Shown: positions 8,381 through 17,399 of the stretch, in pieces
How positions within the stretch are numbered: the first letter of the stretch is position 1
Layout of the letters: every line of letters begins with the position of its first letter
Assembly (NCBI GenBank): GCA_963575745.1
Contig: CAUYUJ010001359.1
Coordinates: 535,018 to 561,017, forward strand
From: Prorocentrum cordatum
Taxonomy: Eukaryota > Sar > Dinophyceae > Prorocentrales > Prorocentraceae
Direction of reading: 5' to 3'
Length of the DNA stretch: 26,000 nt
Made by a program: the position numbers and the translations under genes
Notes under the pieces: generated by a model
Seen by the model: the letters and a program-made list of their open reading frames with translations, nothing else
Database searches by the model: none
Told to the model about the DNA's origin: nothing

Positions 8381-9030
8381 TGCCGCACTGCAGCAACCGG
8401 GCCAAGCGAGGCGCAGGTTGGTTGGCAGCAGGTGGCACACCGCACTGCGCAAGGCAGGGCGCGAAAATAATGCCGCACCGCAGCAACCAGGCCAAAAGAG
8501 GCGCAGGTTGGCAGCAGGGGACACGCCGCACTGCGCAAGGCAGGGGGCGAAGAATGCCGCACTGCAGCAACCGGGCCAAGCGAGGCGCAGGTTGGCAGCA
8601 GGGGACACCGCACTGCGCAAGGCAGGGGGCGAAGAATGCCGCACTGCAGCAACCAGGCCAAAGAGGCGCAGGTTGGCAGCAGGGGACACGCCGCACTGCG
8701 CAAGGCAGGGGGCGAAGAATGCCGCACTGCAGCAACCGGGCCAAGCGAGGCGCAGGTTGGCAGCAGGGGACACGCCGCACTGCGCAAGGCAGGGGGCGAA
8801 GAATGCCGCACTGCAGCAACCAGGCCAAGCGAGGCGCAGGTTGGCAGCAGGGGGCACGCCGCACTGCGCAAGGCAGGGGGCGAAGAAATGCCGCACTGCA
8901 GCAACCAGGCCAAGCGTGGCGCAGGTTGGCAGCAGGGGGCACGCCGCATTGCGCAAGGCAGGGGGCGAAGAAATGCCGCACTGCAGCAACCAGGCCAAGC
9001 GTGGCGCGGGTTGTCAGCAGGGGCGTGCAC
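8381..9030. repeat. 84-bp satellite, about eight units
   Basis: The word TGCCGCACTGCAGCAACC (with variants) starts at 8381, 8471, 8555, 8637, 8720, 8804, 8889 and 8974, so spacing is 82-90 and mostly 84. Each unit also carries GCCAAGCGAGGCGCAGGTTG, GCAGCAGGGG and CGCACTGCGCAAGGCAGG. The 84-bp unit is 28 codons, so frames stay open on both strands (plus: HCSNRAKRGAGWQQG; minus: CQPAPRLAWLLQC). Indels of one or two bases between units move the frame, which argues against selection for protein. Confidence 0.95.
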
Positions 9031-9293
9031 CCGCCTGCGGGGACGATCTCGGCAGCGTGGGTGCGATCAATACCCAACCAGGAGGTCCGCGAAAAGCGCG
9101 CGGAACTACCCCCTGGGCCTGCGCTCGAGAAAACAATACCGACGGTGAAAGACCCCACATGAAGGCGAAGCCCATCGATATTGCAATATAAAGGGAGCAA
9201 CCTGCAATTCGATACGAAGAATAGCTCGTTTTGGGGTGTCCGCGAAAACCTCGTTTCCCGAATGCACAGCCTCCTCAGAAACTGCGCATCTCA

Positions 9294-9880
9294 GCGCAAA
9301 TTTGCGCCCCTGGAGGTCCGCGCGCCTGGAATTGACTTCTGGGGTCAACTGTGCGACCTGCGGCCGGGGCGCACCCAGACTCGCAGTCTGGGCGCAAAGT
9401 CGCGCTCCTGGGCGCCCACGCGCCCAAAATTGCAACATGTTCTATTCTGCGGTCTTGGGACGAGGCGCGCCCAGATATGTAATCTGAGCGTTGAGTCGCG
9501 CCTCTAGGCATCAGCGCGCCCAGGTCTGCATTCTGAGCTCTTTTCTGCGGTCTGGGACCGAGGCGCGCCCAGAGCCGCAATCTGAGCGCAATTTTTGCGT
9601 TCCTGCCCGTCCCGCCCGTGGTTGCTTTTTGTGTGGTCTGTGACCGGCGCGCCCAGATTCGCATTCTGAGTGCGACTTCGCGCGCCTGGGCGTGCGCTCA
9701 GAATGGCAGTCCGAGCTCATTTGTGCGTTCTGGCACCGAGGCGCGCCCAGATTCACAATCTAAGCGCTCGCGTCGGCGCGCCCAGAATTGCATTCTGAGC
9801 TCGTTTTTGCGTTCTGGCACTGCCCAGATTCGCAATCTGAGCGCAAATTCGCGCTCCTGGGGGCGCTGGAGCATCTCAGA
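9294..9880. repeat. Degenerate repeat of hairpin units (CAGATT-CGC-AATCTG type)
   Basis: About eight to ten diverged units of 35-95 bp share two palindromic parts. The first is CAGNNT-YGC-ANNCTG preceded by GCGCC and followed by GAGCGC or GGGCGC: 9376-9390 (CAGACT CGC AGTCTG), 9472-9486 (CAGAT ATGTA ATCTG), 9783-9797 (CAGAAT TGC ATTCTG), 9825-9839 (CAGATT CGC AATCTG), plus imperfect ones near 9530, 9570, 9655 and 9750. The second is GCGCAAATTTGCGC (9294-9307) and relatives near 9391, 9587 and 9841. No protein is proposed. Confidence 0.8.
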
Positions 9881-9923
9881 GGACAGCTGCGCGACAATCG
9901 TCCGGGGCGCGATTTCGCGGACG

Positions 9924-10270
9924 ACACGAGCAAGGAAGAGTGGCTACGGACACTCCGGGCACTCGGGGTCGGATGTGTGCAGGCGGCAGAAGCTAGGGGG
10001 GGCATTGGCTAACCCCCACCTGCACACAACGGGGGCGGGTGTGCTTTGCGCTTGTGCAGCACGCCCGCCCTCGACCGACTCCGGGGGGCCCGCGTCCCAA
10101 ACGGGCGTAGTGGGCATGTCCATGCTGACGCTCTTTCACCAGCGAACTCAGAATCAAATTCTGGTGTAGCTCGTGAATATTGGGCTCCGGCCGCTGGCCA
10201 GTTGGTCCGCTGCGGACGGATTTCTTAGGCGCAATTTTCGGGCAGTCCGAAAATCTTCTGCGTTCGGCCA
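9924..10270. repeat. ~350-bp direct repeat, left copy
   Basis: This block aligns with 13010-13357. Shared landmarks are GGCTACGGACAC, GGTCGGATGTGTGCAGGCGG, CAGAAGCTA, GGGGGGCATTGGCTAAC, CACCTGCACACAACGGGGGC, a hairpin at 10033-10070, CCGGGGGGCC, CATGCTGACG, CTTTCACCAG, TTCTGGTGTAGCTCGTGAA, CTGCGGACGGATTTCT and AGGCGCAATTTTCGGGCAGT. The hairpin pairs CGGGTGTGCT with AGCACGCCCG (one T-G pair). A short frame ends here in EEWLRTLRALGVGCVQAAEA; its counterpart in the other copy is less well kept. It could be a long terminal repeat or a shared 3' region of two element copies. Confidence 0.85.
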
Positions 10271-10910
10271 TGCGACCGTGAAGTCAGGCGTCGCCTCCGC
10301 GCTGACAATTGGCGAGCGGAAATGTTTGGCGCCGCCAGGTTGGCCCAGACTGGACATCCACCAGGGCCCCAACCTGACCAAGGCGCCGCCCAACAAACGC
10401 GTAGCCACAAGGGCGGGAATGGGTGGGATGCGAGCCCAATGGGCGCGCTTGCACCGCGCGGCCTGGGAACGACGGTGGGCGCCGGCCCCCGTGCAGCCTT
10501 CACTGCGACGCCGCCGCCACCTGCCCACCAAGCTGGCCAAGGGCTCGGGGAGCGGCGCTGTCGCAAACTGCTCTGGCACCGCCTCCACGACCGGCGCGGC
10601 CAGCGAAAGCGCATCTGCACCTGTTGACGCCGCTGCACGCGCCCGGCTCTGCTCCAGGAAATGCAACATGAAAACATGCAAAAGCAACGCCACCCCTTTG
10701 CCTGAGCCATGTGCTGCGGACTGCGTGAACAGCGCTGCGCCTCCAAGCACTCACTGCCTGAAGCACGGCCCCGACTCGCAACCGCCCTCGGCTTCCAAAG
10801 GCACCGAGAACTGCAGGGCCGACAACGTGGTCACTTGACGCCAGCGTGCCAACCATGCCTATGACCACGACGATGCAGCGCATTTTTCTCGCAGCACTTA
10901 CCCAATCTGC
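10271..10910. other. GC-rich stretch, no recognised gene
   Basis: Open frames exist on both strands (for example 10173-10838 plus and 10154-10750 minus), but they overlap and I recognise no domain. The minus-strand one lies downstream of the RNase H fragment at 10911 and could be a decayed tail of the same element; this is speculation. Confidence 0.35.
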
Positions 10911-11331
10911 TCAAAGCCACGGGGCGTCTGGCGGCTGGCTCCATGGCACTTGGATGAAGCCGGCTGATTGCATCGCTTCCAGCGTTGCTGCCTTCTCGTG
11001 TGGCCTCGTAGGCGCACCAGCCAAATTCAAATGACTGGGCACATAAAAACCGTGCAACAGAACTGCAGCGCACGCGGCGCGCAGCCAGAAGTCTCCAATT
11101 AGGTCATTCCAATCGGATTGCCTAGAGGAGCCGCGCAAAAGAGTGCCGAGGGCCGTTTGATTATCTACAAACAACAAGACCTCTAGACGATCCCCGGCCT
11201 CTTGGCTGAGCAGCCAGTGGAGTGCGCAAATGGCCGCCATTAGCTCCCAGGTTGCTACCTGGTTTTTCTTACCCCCTAAAGGTTCTTTCGTGGGGAGGAA
11301 AATCGGCGTTTCGGCCGTAGTTTCCCACGGT
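10911..11331 (-). pseudogene. RNase H fragment of a second retroelement family
   Basis: On the minus strand, a frame that stays open upstream of 11240 reads FLPTKEPLGGKKNQVATWEL, then MAAICALHWLL, LLFVDNQTALGTLLRGSSRQ, DFWLRAACAAVLLHGFYVPS and HLNLAGAPTRPHEK, and stops at 10911. The Glu of WEL, the Asp of FVDN and the APTRP ending fit the RNase H C-terminal half of DIRS- or Ty3-like elements. The usual last Asp (NxADAPTR) is Gly here. The first Asp motif is not seen upstream, where a frameshift is likely. Its sequence differs clearly from the RNase H at 7381. It lies inside the pair of ~350-bp direct repeats. Confidence 0.7.
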
Positions 11332-11429
11332 TGGTCGTTTGGTCCGTTTGGGGAGTTTCATGGTTTCCTCATGGCCTGGTTGGCTCCAGTAGGAGCGGCG
11401 GCGTTGGCGCGTGTCGTCGGGGTTCTGGG

Positions 11430-11815
11430 GTTTGCTGCCCGGCGCGGGGGCGGGGTAGCAAGTTCCCGGCGTCCTCGTCGCCACGTTCGCTGTGGCTACG
11501 CAGGCGCGCTCCTGGCTGACTTGGTCTGTCCAGTGCGCGTGCCTCGTCTGTCCCTGCGGGGTGTGCCGCGGCTCGGCCGGGCTGGGGCTCTGGGCCCCGG
11601 CGGCTTTGATGCTGCCGCTTTTGTGCCGCCCGGCGCGGGGGGCGGGGTAGCAAGTTCCCGGCGTCCTCGTCGCCACGTTCGCCGTGGCTACGCAGGCGCG
11701 CTCCTGGCTGACTTGGTCTGTCCAGTGCGCGTGCCTCGTCTGTCCCTGCGGGGTGTGCCGCGGCTCGGCCGGGCTGGGGCTCTGGGCCCCGGCGGCTTCC
11801 TGCAGGGTCTCTCGT
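11430..11815. repeat. 192-bp tandem duplication
   Basis: The word CGGGGTAGCAAGTTCCCGGC starts at 11451 and again at 11643, 192 bp apart, and about 160 bp of following sequence is almost identical in the two copies (CGTCCTCGTCGCCACGTTCG, GGCTACGCAGGCGCGCTCCT, CTGGGCCCCGGCGGCTT). As 192 is divisible by three, both strands stay open through it and help create the 617-codon plus frame at 11230-13083, which I do not consider a gene. Confidence 0.9.
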
Positions 11816-11979
11816 TCGCCACGTCTGCGGTTCTCGTCATCCCGTTCGTTCTGTGCGGTGCTCCCCACCGGGTCCAGTGCAACAATGGCCGAGTAACCCA
11901 GTCGTTTACCCCTAGCCCGCCGTGGTTGCTCTGTGTGCGTGCTCAAGCTCACTTCTGCGCTCGCTGTCGCGGTCTTGCA

Positions 11980-12500
11980 GCCAGCTGGGCCTCCCCGTCG
12001 GGTCCGCTACGGTCCGGCCGGCGGGCAGGGGTCCACGTGGCATTGCAATGCCCAGCTGGGTCCGCTACGGTCCGGCCAGCTGGGCCTCCCCGTCGGGTCC
12101 GCTACGGTGCGGCCGGCGGGGAGGGACCCACGTTGCATTGCAATGCCCTGCTGGGTCCGCTACGGTCCGGCCAGCTGGGCCTCCCCGTCGGGTCCGCTAC
12201 GGTCCGGCCGGCGGGGAGGGGTTCTTGTATTGCATGCCCAGCTGGGTCCGCTACGGTCCGGCCAGCTGGGCGTCTCGTCGGGTCTGCTACAGTCCGGCTG
12301 GCGGGAGGGGTTCCCGAATTGCATGCCCAGCTGGGTCCGCCACGGTCTGGCCGGGCTTCCCGTCGGGCTCGTTTCGGTGCGGCCGTCGGGGGGGGGCTCC
12401 CACGTTGCATGCGCAGCTGGGTCCCTTTCGGTGCGGCCAGCTGGGCTTCCCCGTCGAGTCCGCCAGGGTCCAGCCAGCGGCATGGCAGTACCCAGCTGTG
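11980..12500. repeat. GC-rich satellite of ~90-95 bp units
   Basis: A compound unit recurs five to six times: CAGCTGGGTCCGCTACGGTC, CGGCCAGCTGGGC, CTCCCCGTCGGGTCCGC, TACGGTCCGGC and CGGCGGGGAGGG, often followed by a TTGCATTGCAATGCC-type end. Units begin near 12052, 12147, 12238, 12327 and 12415. The perfect 12-bp palindrome GCATTGCAATGC occurs at 12039-12050 and 12134-12145. Later units decay. Confidence 0.88.
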
Positions 12501-13009
12501 TCCGCTTTGGATCCCCATACGGACGGGCAGGCAGGGAGAGGCTCTCACATTGCAGGCTTACCGGGGGCCGCTGCGTCTTCCACCGGGGCTTCCTGGTCGG
12601 GTCCGTTGCTGTCCGGCACAGGACGTGCATGGGCAGCTGGGTGTGCGACGGCCCCTGCTAGCGGATCGTTGCTGGCCAGGTGGCGCCCCGCGGTGCGCCC
12701 CAGAGGCGCGTTTTTGTCGCAGCCCGCGCTTTCTGTCCCACGTGGCAAGGTGCCCCAGGGTCGCATTCACAGCGTTCCCGCCAGTTTCTGGCCTGGGTAC
12801 GCCTCTGCGGTTCTGGGTCTGGCGCGAAGGCTTCAGGCATCTGCGAACGCAAATTCGCGATTTGCAATTCCAGCGTTGCCGACGCTCCAGATGTCGTTCA
12901 GGGCGCCGTTTTGTTGCACTCGCGCTTCCAGGTCCATACTTGAGTGATTTGGCAGTTGCTGACCTGCCTGGGAGAGGTTGCACGTGTGCGACTCTCTGTG
13001 CGCGAGGAC
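12501..13009. other. GC-rich stretch, no recognised gene
   Basis: Frames are open on both strands but have no recognisable domain. The end of this stretch leads into the right ~350-bp repeat. Confidence 0.35.
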
Positions 13010-13357
13010 GGCGCGAGCCAGAACAACGGGCTACGGACACCCTGGGCACTCGTGGTCGGATGTGTGCAGGCGGCAGAAGCTAATCCTTGATGGGGGGGCA
13101 TTGGCTAACCCCCCACCTGCACACAACGGGGGCGGGAGTGCTTTGCACTTGTGCAGCACTCCCGTTCTCGACCGACCCCGGGGGGCCTGCGTCCCAAATG
13201 GCGCGTCATTGCAATATCCATGCTGACGCCCTTTCACCAGAGAACTCAGAATTGAATTCTGGTGTAGCTCGTGAAATTTGGGCTCGGGCAATTGGAAATT
13301 CGGTCCACTGCGGACGGATTTCTCAGGCGCAATTTTCGGGCAGTCCGAAAAATTTCA
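13010..13357. repeat. ~350-bp direct repeat, right copy
   Basis: This is the second copy of the block at 9924-10270, 3.08 kb away in the same orientation. It has an 11-bp insertion (ATCCTTGATGG-like) after CAGAAGCTA. The hairpin here is CGGGAGTGCT (13133-13142) with AGCACTCCCG (13155-13164), perfect over 10 bp, loop TTGCACTTGTGC. A smaller inverted repeat, CAGAATT-G-AATTCTG, lies near 13247-13261. Similarity fades after GGGCAGTCCGAAAA, perhaps continuing weakly to 13437. Confidence 0.85.
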
Positions 13358-14242
13358 GGGCGACGACGTTCGTCCGCATTAGCGTGGGATGAGCGGAAGC
13401 CCCCTCGCGCGCAGCCATCTTGGCCAAAACGGCCTCGGCGCGCTCAAAATGACTCCCTCCTCAATCTGGCCCGGCGGAGGGGGAGGAGCAGGCAGTTCTT
13501 CGAACTGATCTCCCCCCTTCCTTTCCGGCGCGCGACGCTTCCTTTGCAGTAAAAGAGAGGGCAACTGTCACTAACATGTGGCAGGGTGGCGGTGGCGCAG
13601 ATGCCCAACAATAGCTGTCGCAGGTGGCCCCGCGTGCCCGGGCACTACTTTTCACGGGTGGCCCTACTCTGGGCCCTGACTGTCGGTTCGCCCCAGAGGG
13701 GTCGCGACGCGCCGAAACCTCAGCGCGCGCTTCTGGCGCGGGGGGGGCAAGATTTGCCCGCCCCGAGGGCGCCTCCGTGAGCGCAGGGCAGATTTCGTCC
13801 TCCCCGCGGGCTGCGGCCCACGCGAACCACGCTTCCTCGTCGGCAGCTTCGGCTCAGAGGCAATTCGCGTGGACGCGCGGTTCCGCGGCAAGCGGCGCCG
13901 AGGCCCTCCTGGAGGAGGCGCGCTGGGCCACGCGCTGCCGTTCGCGCCGAAGGTTGCTGCGGATGCCATCGGCCATGGTCGCCAATGTGTCAGACGCCCC
14001 GCCAGGCGCCGCAGGGTTTGCCGCGGATTCCAGCACCGGGCGCGCCGAGTCGGCGATGGTTGACGCGGTTCGGCCACCCCCTCCCCTGGCGACCCCGCGC
14101 CGCGCAGAGCTGACAGCGGCTCGGACGGCGCGGGCCAGCGGGCCCGGAGAGCTGGCGCACCGGCAACGCGCCCAACTAGTCGGGGCTCGCGCGCGGTGGC
14201 GCTGGAGAGGCGGCCGCGCCCGCAGCGGATCGGGGCGCGGCC
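13358..14242. other. GC-rich stretch, no recognised gene
   Basis: Plus and minus frames of about 240 codons overlap at 13624-14386 and are Ala/Arg/Ser/Gly rich. The plus one runs up to the tyrosine recombinase remnant and could be its decayed N-terminal extension, but I see no motif to support this. Confidence 0.35.
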
Positions 14243-15536
14243 TTGCGGCGCCTCGAGCTGGGCGCGCGCGCAGCTGCTGGTCATCGGTCGCGGGGCGCCA
14301 TCTGGGGCACGTGGTGCGAGTTTCATATTGCGTGGTTCGGCGTTGAGGTTTCGATCCCACCACTGACTCCTACCAACGTGGCTCAAGCGCGACCGGCACC
14401 GATCCGGCCCTCAGTATTTGTCAAAGGCGCAGGACGAGCACATCCAGCGGGGCTTTCCTTCGGATGCGAACGCGGGGCGCACCGTCGAGCGACGCAGTCG
14501 TTCAATTGTCAAGGTTACCGGGCCCGCTCTGCAGAGCTCTGAGCCCCCCCTGCGGCGGCCGGAGAGTCAGGCTGACGGCGATGACCCCCTCGCGCAAGGC
14601 GGCCCGCTCAACCCGAGAGGCCCCGTCGCACTGGGCCCCTTCTTCCTCGCGAGGGGAATCGAGTCCGCCAGCGCCCTCCTTCCTCGCGGAGATGGAGGTC
14701 GACGCGTCGCGAAGCCGGCTCGCTTGGAACTTGCCTGCATCGAAGTCGGATTTTCGAACGTTTGGGGAGAGGCGCGCTCGGGGGCGCACGCGTGATCCTA
14801 GCGGCACTGCGCGGCGCAGCGGTGGGCCCCCCTCTCTCCGTTGCACAAGGCGGTCGCACATCTGGACATTTTGTGCCGTAGTTTCCCGGATCGTCATGGC
14901 TCCGGCCCGGCTTCGCCGCTCTTCCCCACAGCCTGCGGCAGTTTCGTTTCTAAGCAGGCCTCGACGGCCACCATCGAAGCAACAGGCTCGCTCCTGGCGA
15001 GCCGCTTCTAACCCTTTCTGGCACGAGGCGTTTTGGTGGGCACTCGCACAGGGTCTCCGGGGCGAGGCATCTGGCAGCGTCTGGCATTGACCTCCTTACG
15101 TTGCAGGTCCTGGCAAGGTGGGGATGCGCCTGTCATCTTGCGGTGCGTTTCCGAGGCCCCCCCGGAAACCTCGCCCGCCAGTGCAGGCGTTGTCTCGCGG
15201 GCGCAGTTTCACTATGAGAAGGACCTCGCAGACATACGATCCGACGTCGTTGCCATGAAGGCGGCGTTGGGGCGCGCTCCGCCTGAGATGGTGGAGGGGA
15301 TCCAGAACGAGGTCGTGCTCGCCGCAGCTGCGCCAGCTACGGGGGCAGCCGCGCCGCGTCCGGTGGCGGGGGAGCGCATGGTTGTCCACCGCACGGCCGC
15401 GGACGATGGCAGGCTTCCGCCTGTCTCATGGCGCTCGCGCTGCGGATGGAAACACGGGCTGGCGGCAGCCTCGTGGCGACCGCGGTCGCTCCCAGTGAAC
15501 AGCAGCCTGATCTGCGGTTTAGTGCCTCCCGGCTGA
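14243..15536 (+). pseudogene. Tyrosine recombinase-like gene, frameshifted, nucleophile lost
   Basis: Read across frames, the text follows the tyrosine recombinase order. Frame 2 gives IWGTWCEFHIAWFGVEVSIP (N-terminal region). Frame 3 gives QYLSKAQDEHIQRGFPSDAN, then DPLAQGGPLNPRGPVALGPF and FLARGIESASALL; the box I Arg/Glu pair (RGIE) is at 14652-14663. Frame 1 gives EMEVDASRSRLAWNLPASKS. Frame 3 gives LHKAVAHLDILCRSFPDRHG and LFPTACGSFVSKQAS. Frame 2, after TAA at 15009, gives RRFGGHSHRVSGARHLAASG and IDLLTLQVLARWG; the box II His-x-x-Arg codons are 15041-15052 and the Trp is at 15119. Frame 3 then gives DAPVILRCVSEAPPE, where Cys (15144-15146) stands at the expected catalytic Tyr. It would have cut and rejoined DNA through a 3'-phosphotyrosine; it cannot now. 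The final 100 codons are helical and Ala-rich. Confidence 0.7.
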
Positions 15537-15710
15537 GACATTACGGGCGCCCTCCTCGTCGAGGGATCCGCCCCTCGTTTCGGACGGCGACAGCAGCGGC
15601 GGTGAACAGGTGGGCAGGCGCAAGCACAGGTTACCCTTGGGGGCCCTGTCAGCCCAGCCCACCGCGGGCCACATCACATTTTTACCCCCCTTCGGGGCCC
15701 TTTGATCAGA

Positions 15711-15866
15711 AGGACAAAAACACACAGACACAATTAATCGTCGACCCCAAGGAAAATATGGGAAAATTTGGGGAGTGGGGGGGGGAACAGAAACCCAGAA
15801 AATATATGAAAAGATTGGGAATCCAACTATTTGTGTGTATTTATTTGCGTGTCCCGGGGCCCCTTC
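15711..15866 (+). repeat. Dispersed ~155-bp repeat, copy B
   Basis: This copy has the same landmarks in the same order as 2190-2343: ACACACAGACACAATTAATC, AAGGAAAATATGGGAAAATT, a long G run, CAGAAAATATATGAAAAGAT, TGGGAATCC, ATTTGTGTGTATTTATTTG and GTGTCCCGGGGCCCCTT. It lies 129 bp before MITE copy 2; copy A lies about 1.7 kb before MITE copy 1. Confidence 0.75.
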
Positions 15867-15994
15867 ATTTCAGCCCAACCCACCGTCGCCGGCCGCCTGT
15901 GAAGGGCAGAGGCAATGCGCAGATCCACGATTACAGAAATATGAGCTGCACGGTGTCGCGTGAGGCGGGGAGGCTCGTTGATGCATCGTCTTGG

Positions 15995-16165
15995 TCGGGG
16001 GCGGACAGGCCTCCTACCCTGACGCGTCGATTAAGGAATTGGCCGTTTTCGGTTCGCGAGAAGGCGTCGCGGCCGTCATTTTTGCGGGTCCAGGTCCGTC
16101 GGTTTCGGTCCCAGGCCGTTCTCACTAAGGGGAAGTGTACTAAATGGAGGTTTGTCCACCGCCGA
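15995..16165. mobile_element. MITE family 1, copy 2 (171 bp)
   Basis: The left end is TCGGGGGCGGACAGG (15995-16009). The right end (16151-16165) reads TCGGCGGTGGACAAA in reverse complement, 11 of 15 matching. The target duplication is CTTGG at 15990-15994 and 16166-16170. The interior keeps GACGCGTCGATTAAGGAATT, GGCCGTTTTCGG, GCGGCCGTCATTTTT and GTTCTCACTAA, in the order of copy 1. The more diverged ends suggest it is the older of the two. Confidence 0.85.
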
Positions 16166-17080
16166 CTTGGTCAGAGCGCACCCCAGGAGAGGTCCGTGGA
16201 GTGGTGGTATCGGCGTGGCGGCTGGCTCGGCGCGGTCCTGAAGGCTGTTTGGTTCGAGGCCTGCGCGCGCTTTCGTCGGCTCGCGCTGGTTTTCCAGCCC
16301 CGGGATGCCTTCCAGCGGCTGCGCCTTGCCAGGAGCGCCCCAGGGGTGTCGGCCATGCGCAGAGGGGGGTAGGGGGAGGGGGGGGCCTCTGAGAAGCAGC
16401 CTCCTTCTAAGAAGCCGTTTCTCCTCCCCCCTTCTGCGCGCCGCCAAAGAGAGCGCTCCAGGGGTGCCCGGATCGTCCCGAGCGGCCGCCGCAGAGCTGG
16501 TGCCCAGATCGTCCCGAGCGACTGCCGCCGCTGCGCCCTCCTGAGGCGCACGGCCCCGTTCGCGGCCGCGGGTCCTCGCCGGCGGGCGGCCGCAGCGCGC
16601 CCGAAGGGGCAGCACAATCTCGCAGGGGGCCCGCGGGCGCGCGCCCTCCCTCCTCGAGGATCCTCCCCCTCGTCGTCGTCGTCGTCAGCGGCGGCGACGG
16701 CGGCGGCGGCCGGCGGCGGCGACGGCGGCGGCGGCCACCCGCCGGACGGAGCACGTCGGCGCAGGCAGGGCCAGCTCGCCCTCCCTCCCCAGAGCCAGCG
16801 TCTCGAAAAATCGGGACGGGTGTTTTTCCGCCCTGCCTCGGGGCCTTCCAAATCGACCCAGCACGAGAAACCGGGCCCGGAGAGGTGGTCGGGGGGGCCC
16901 GTGTCGCGAATCGAGGCGCCAGATGTTTGGTTCCCCTCCCTCATCCGAACTGTGGCCGCGGTGGAGCCTGGCCCGCTGGCCGCCTGGAGGCCGAGGCACT
17001 GCCGTGCACTCTGCGAGGCGCCATCCGCCTCTGGGTCCCTTGCACACGCGGTGGCGCAAGTGGCATGTGACACGCCCCCC
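16166..17080. other. GC-rich stretch with a small hairpin and GGC/GAC repeats
   Basis: No gene is recognised. At about 16388-16414 TCTGAGAAG faces CTTCTAAGAAG, the same AGAAG/CTTCT word that forms the foldbacks at 23885-24008. A short GTC/GGC/GAC microsatellite lies at 16672-16735. The 495-codon minus frame (16171-17658) spans the CTC array as poly-Glu and is taken to be non-coding. Confidence 0.4.
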
Positions 17081-17172
17081 TTCCTCCTCCCCGCTTCCTC
17101 CTCCTCCTCCTCCTCCTCCTCCTCCTCCTCCTCCTCCTCCTCCTCCTCCTCCTCCTCCTCCTCCTCCTCCTG
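17081..17172 (-). repeat. CTC trinucleotide array (GGA on the minus strand)
   Basis: A run of CTC/CCT repeats, almost pure from 17096 to 17171. It is the only one of the five large GGA-type arrays in the window with the purine strand on minus. Confidence 0.95.
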
Positions 17173-17399
17173 GCCGTAGCGCAAGAGGACGGCGGAACCC
17201 CCTCCGGGGCGCTGCCCCAGCGCCGCCTCGAACCACCAGCGAGGGCCAGGCCACCCGCCACGGAGAGGCCCAGGGGCAGGCTGCCCCAGCCTCGGGGAGG
17301 AGGGGAGGGCAGTGCCCCCCGAACACCCTGCGGGCGTGCGCCGCGCGCCTGGCCCTCCGGGGCTCCCCCCTCCCACAAGGAGGGTGCTGAGGCAGGCAG

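Noticed and set aside
8381-9030. CRISPR-like regular repeats
   Set aside because: There are no unique spacers between units, units are 84 bp of continuous satellite, and the genome is eukaryotic.
9178-9197. ATATTGCAATAT palindrome followed by a TATA-like word
   Set aside because: It is a short AT palindrome with no gene start downstream; TATA boxes are not typical of dinoflagellate promoters.
11230-13083. 617-codon plus-strand open frame
   Set aside because: It is assembled from the 192-bp duplication and the ~90-bp satellite; the other strand is open too and no domain is visible.
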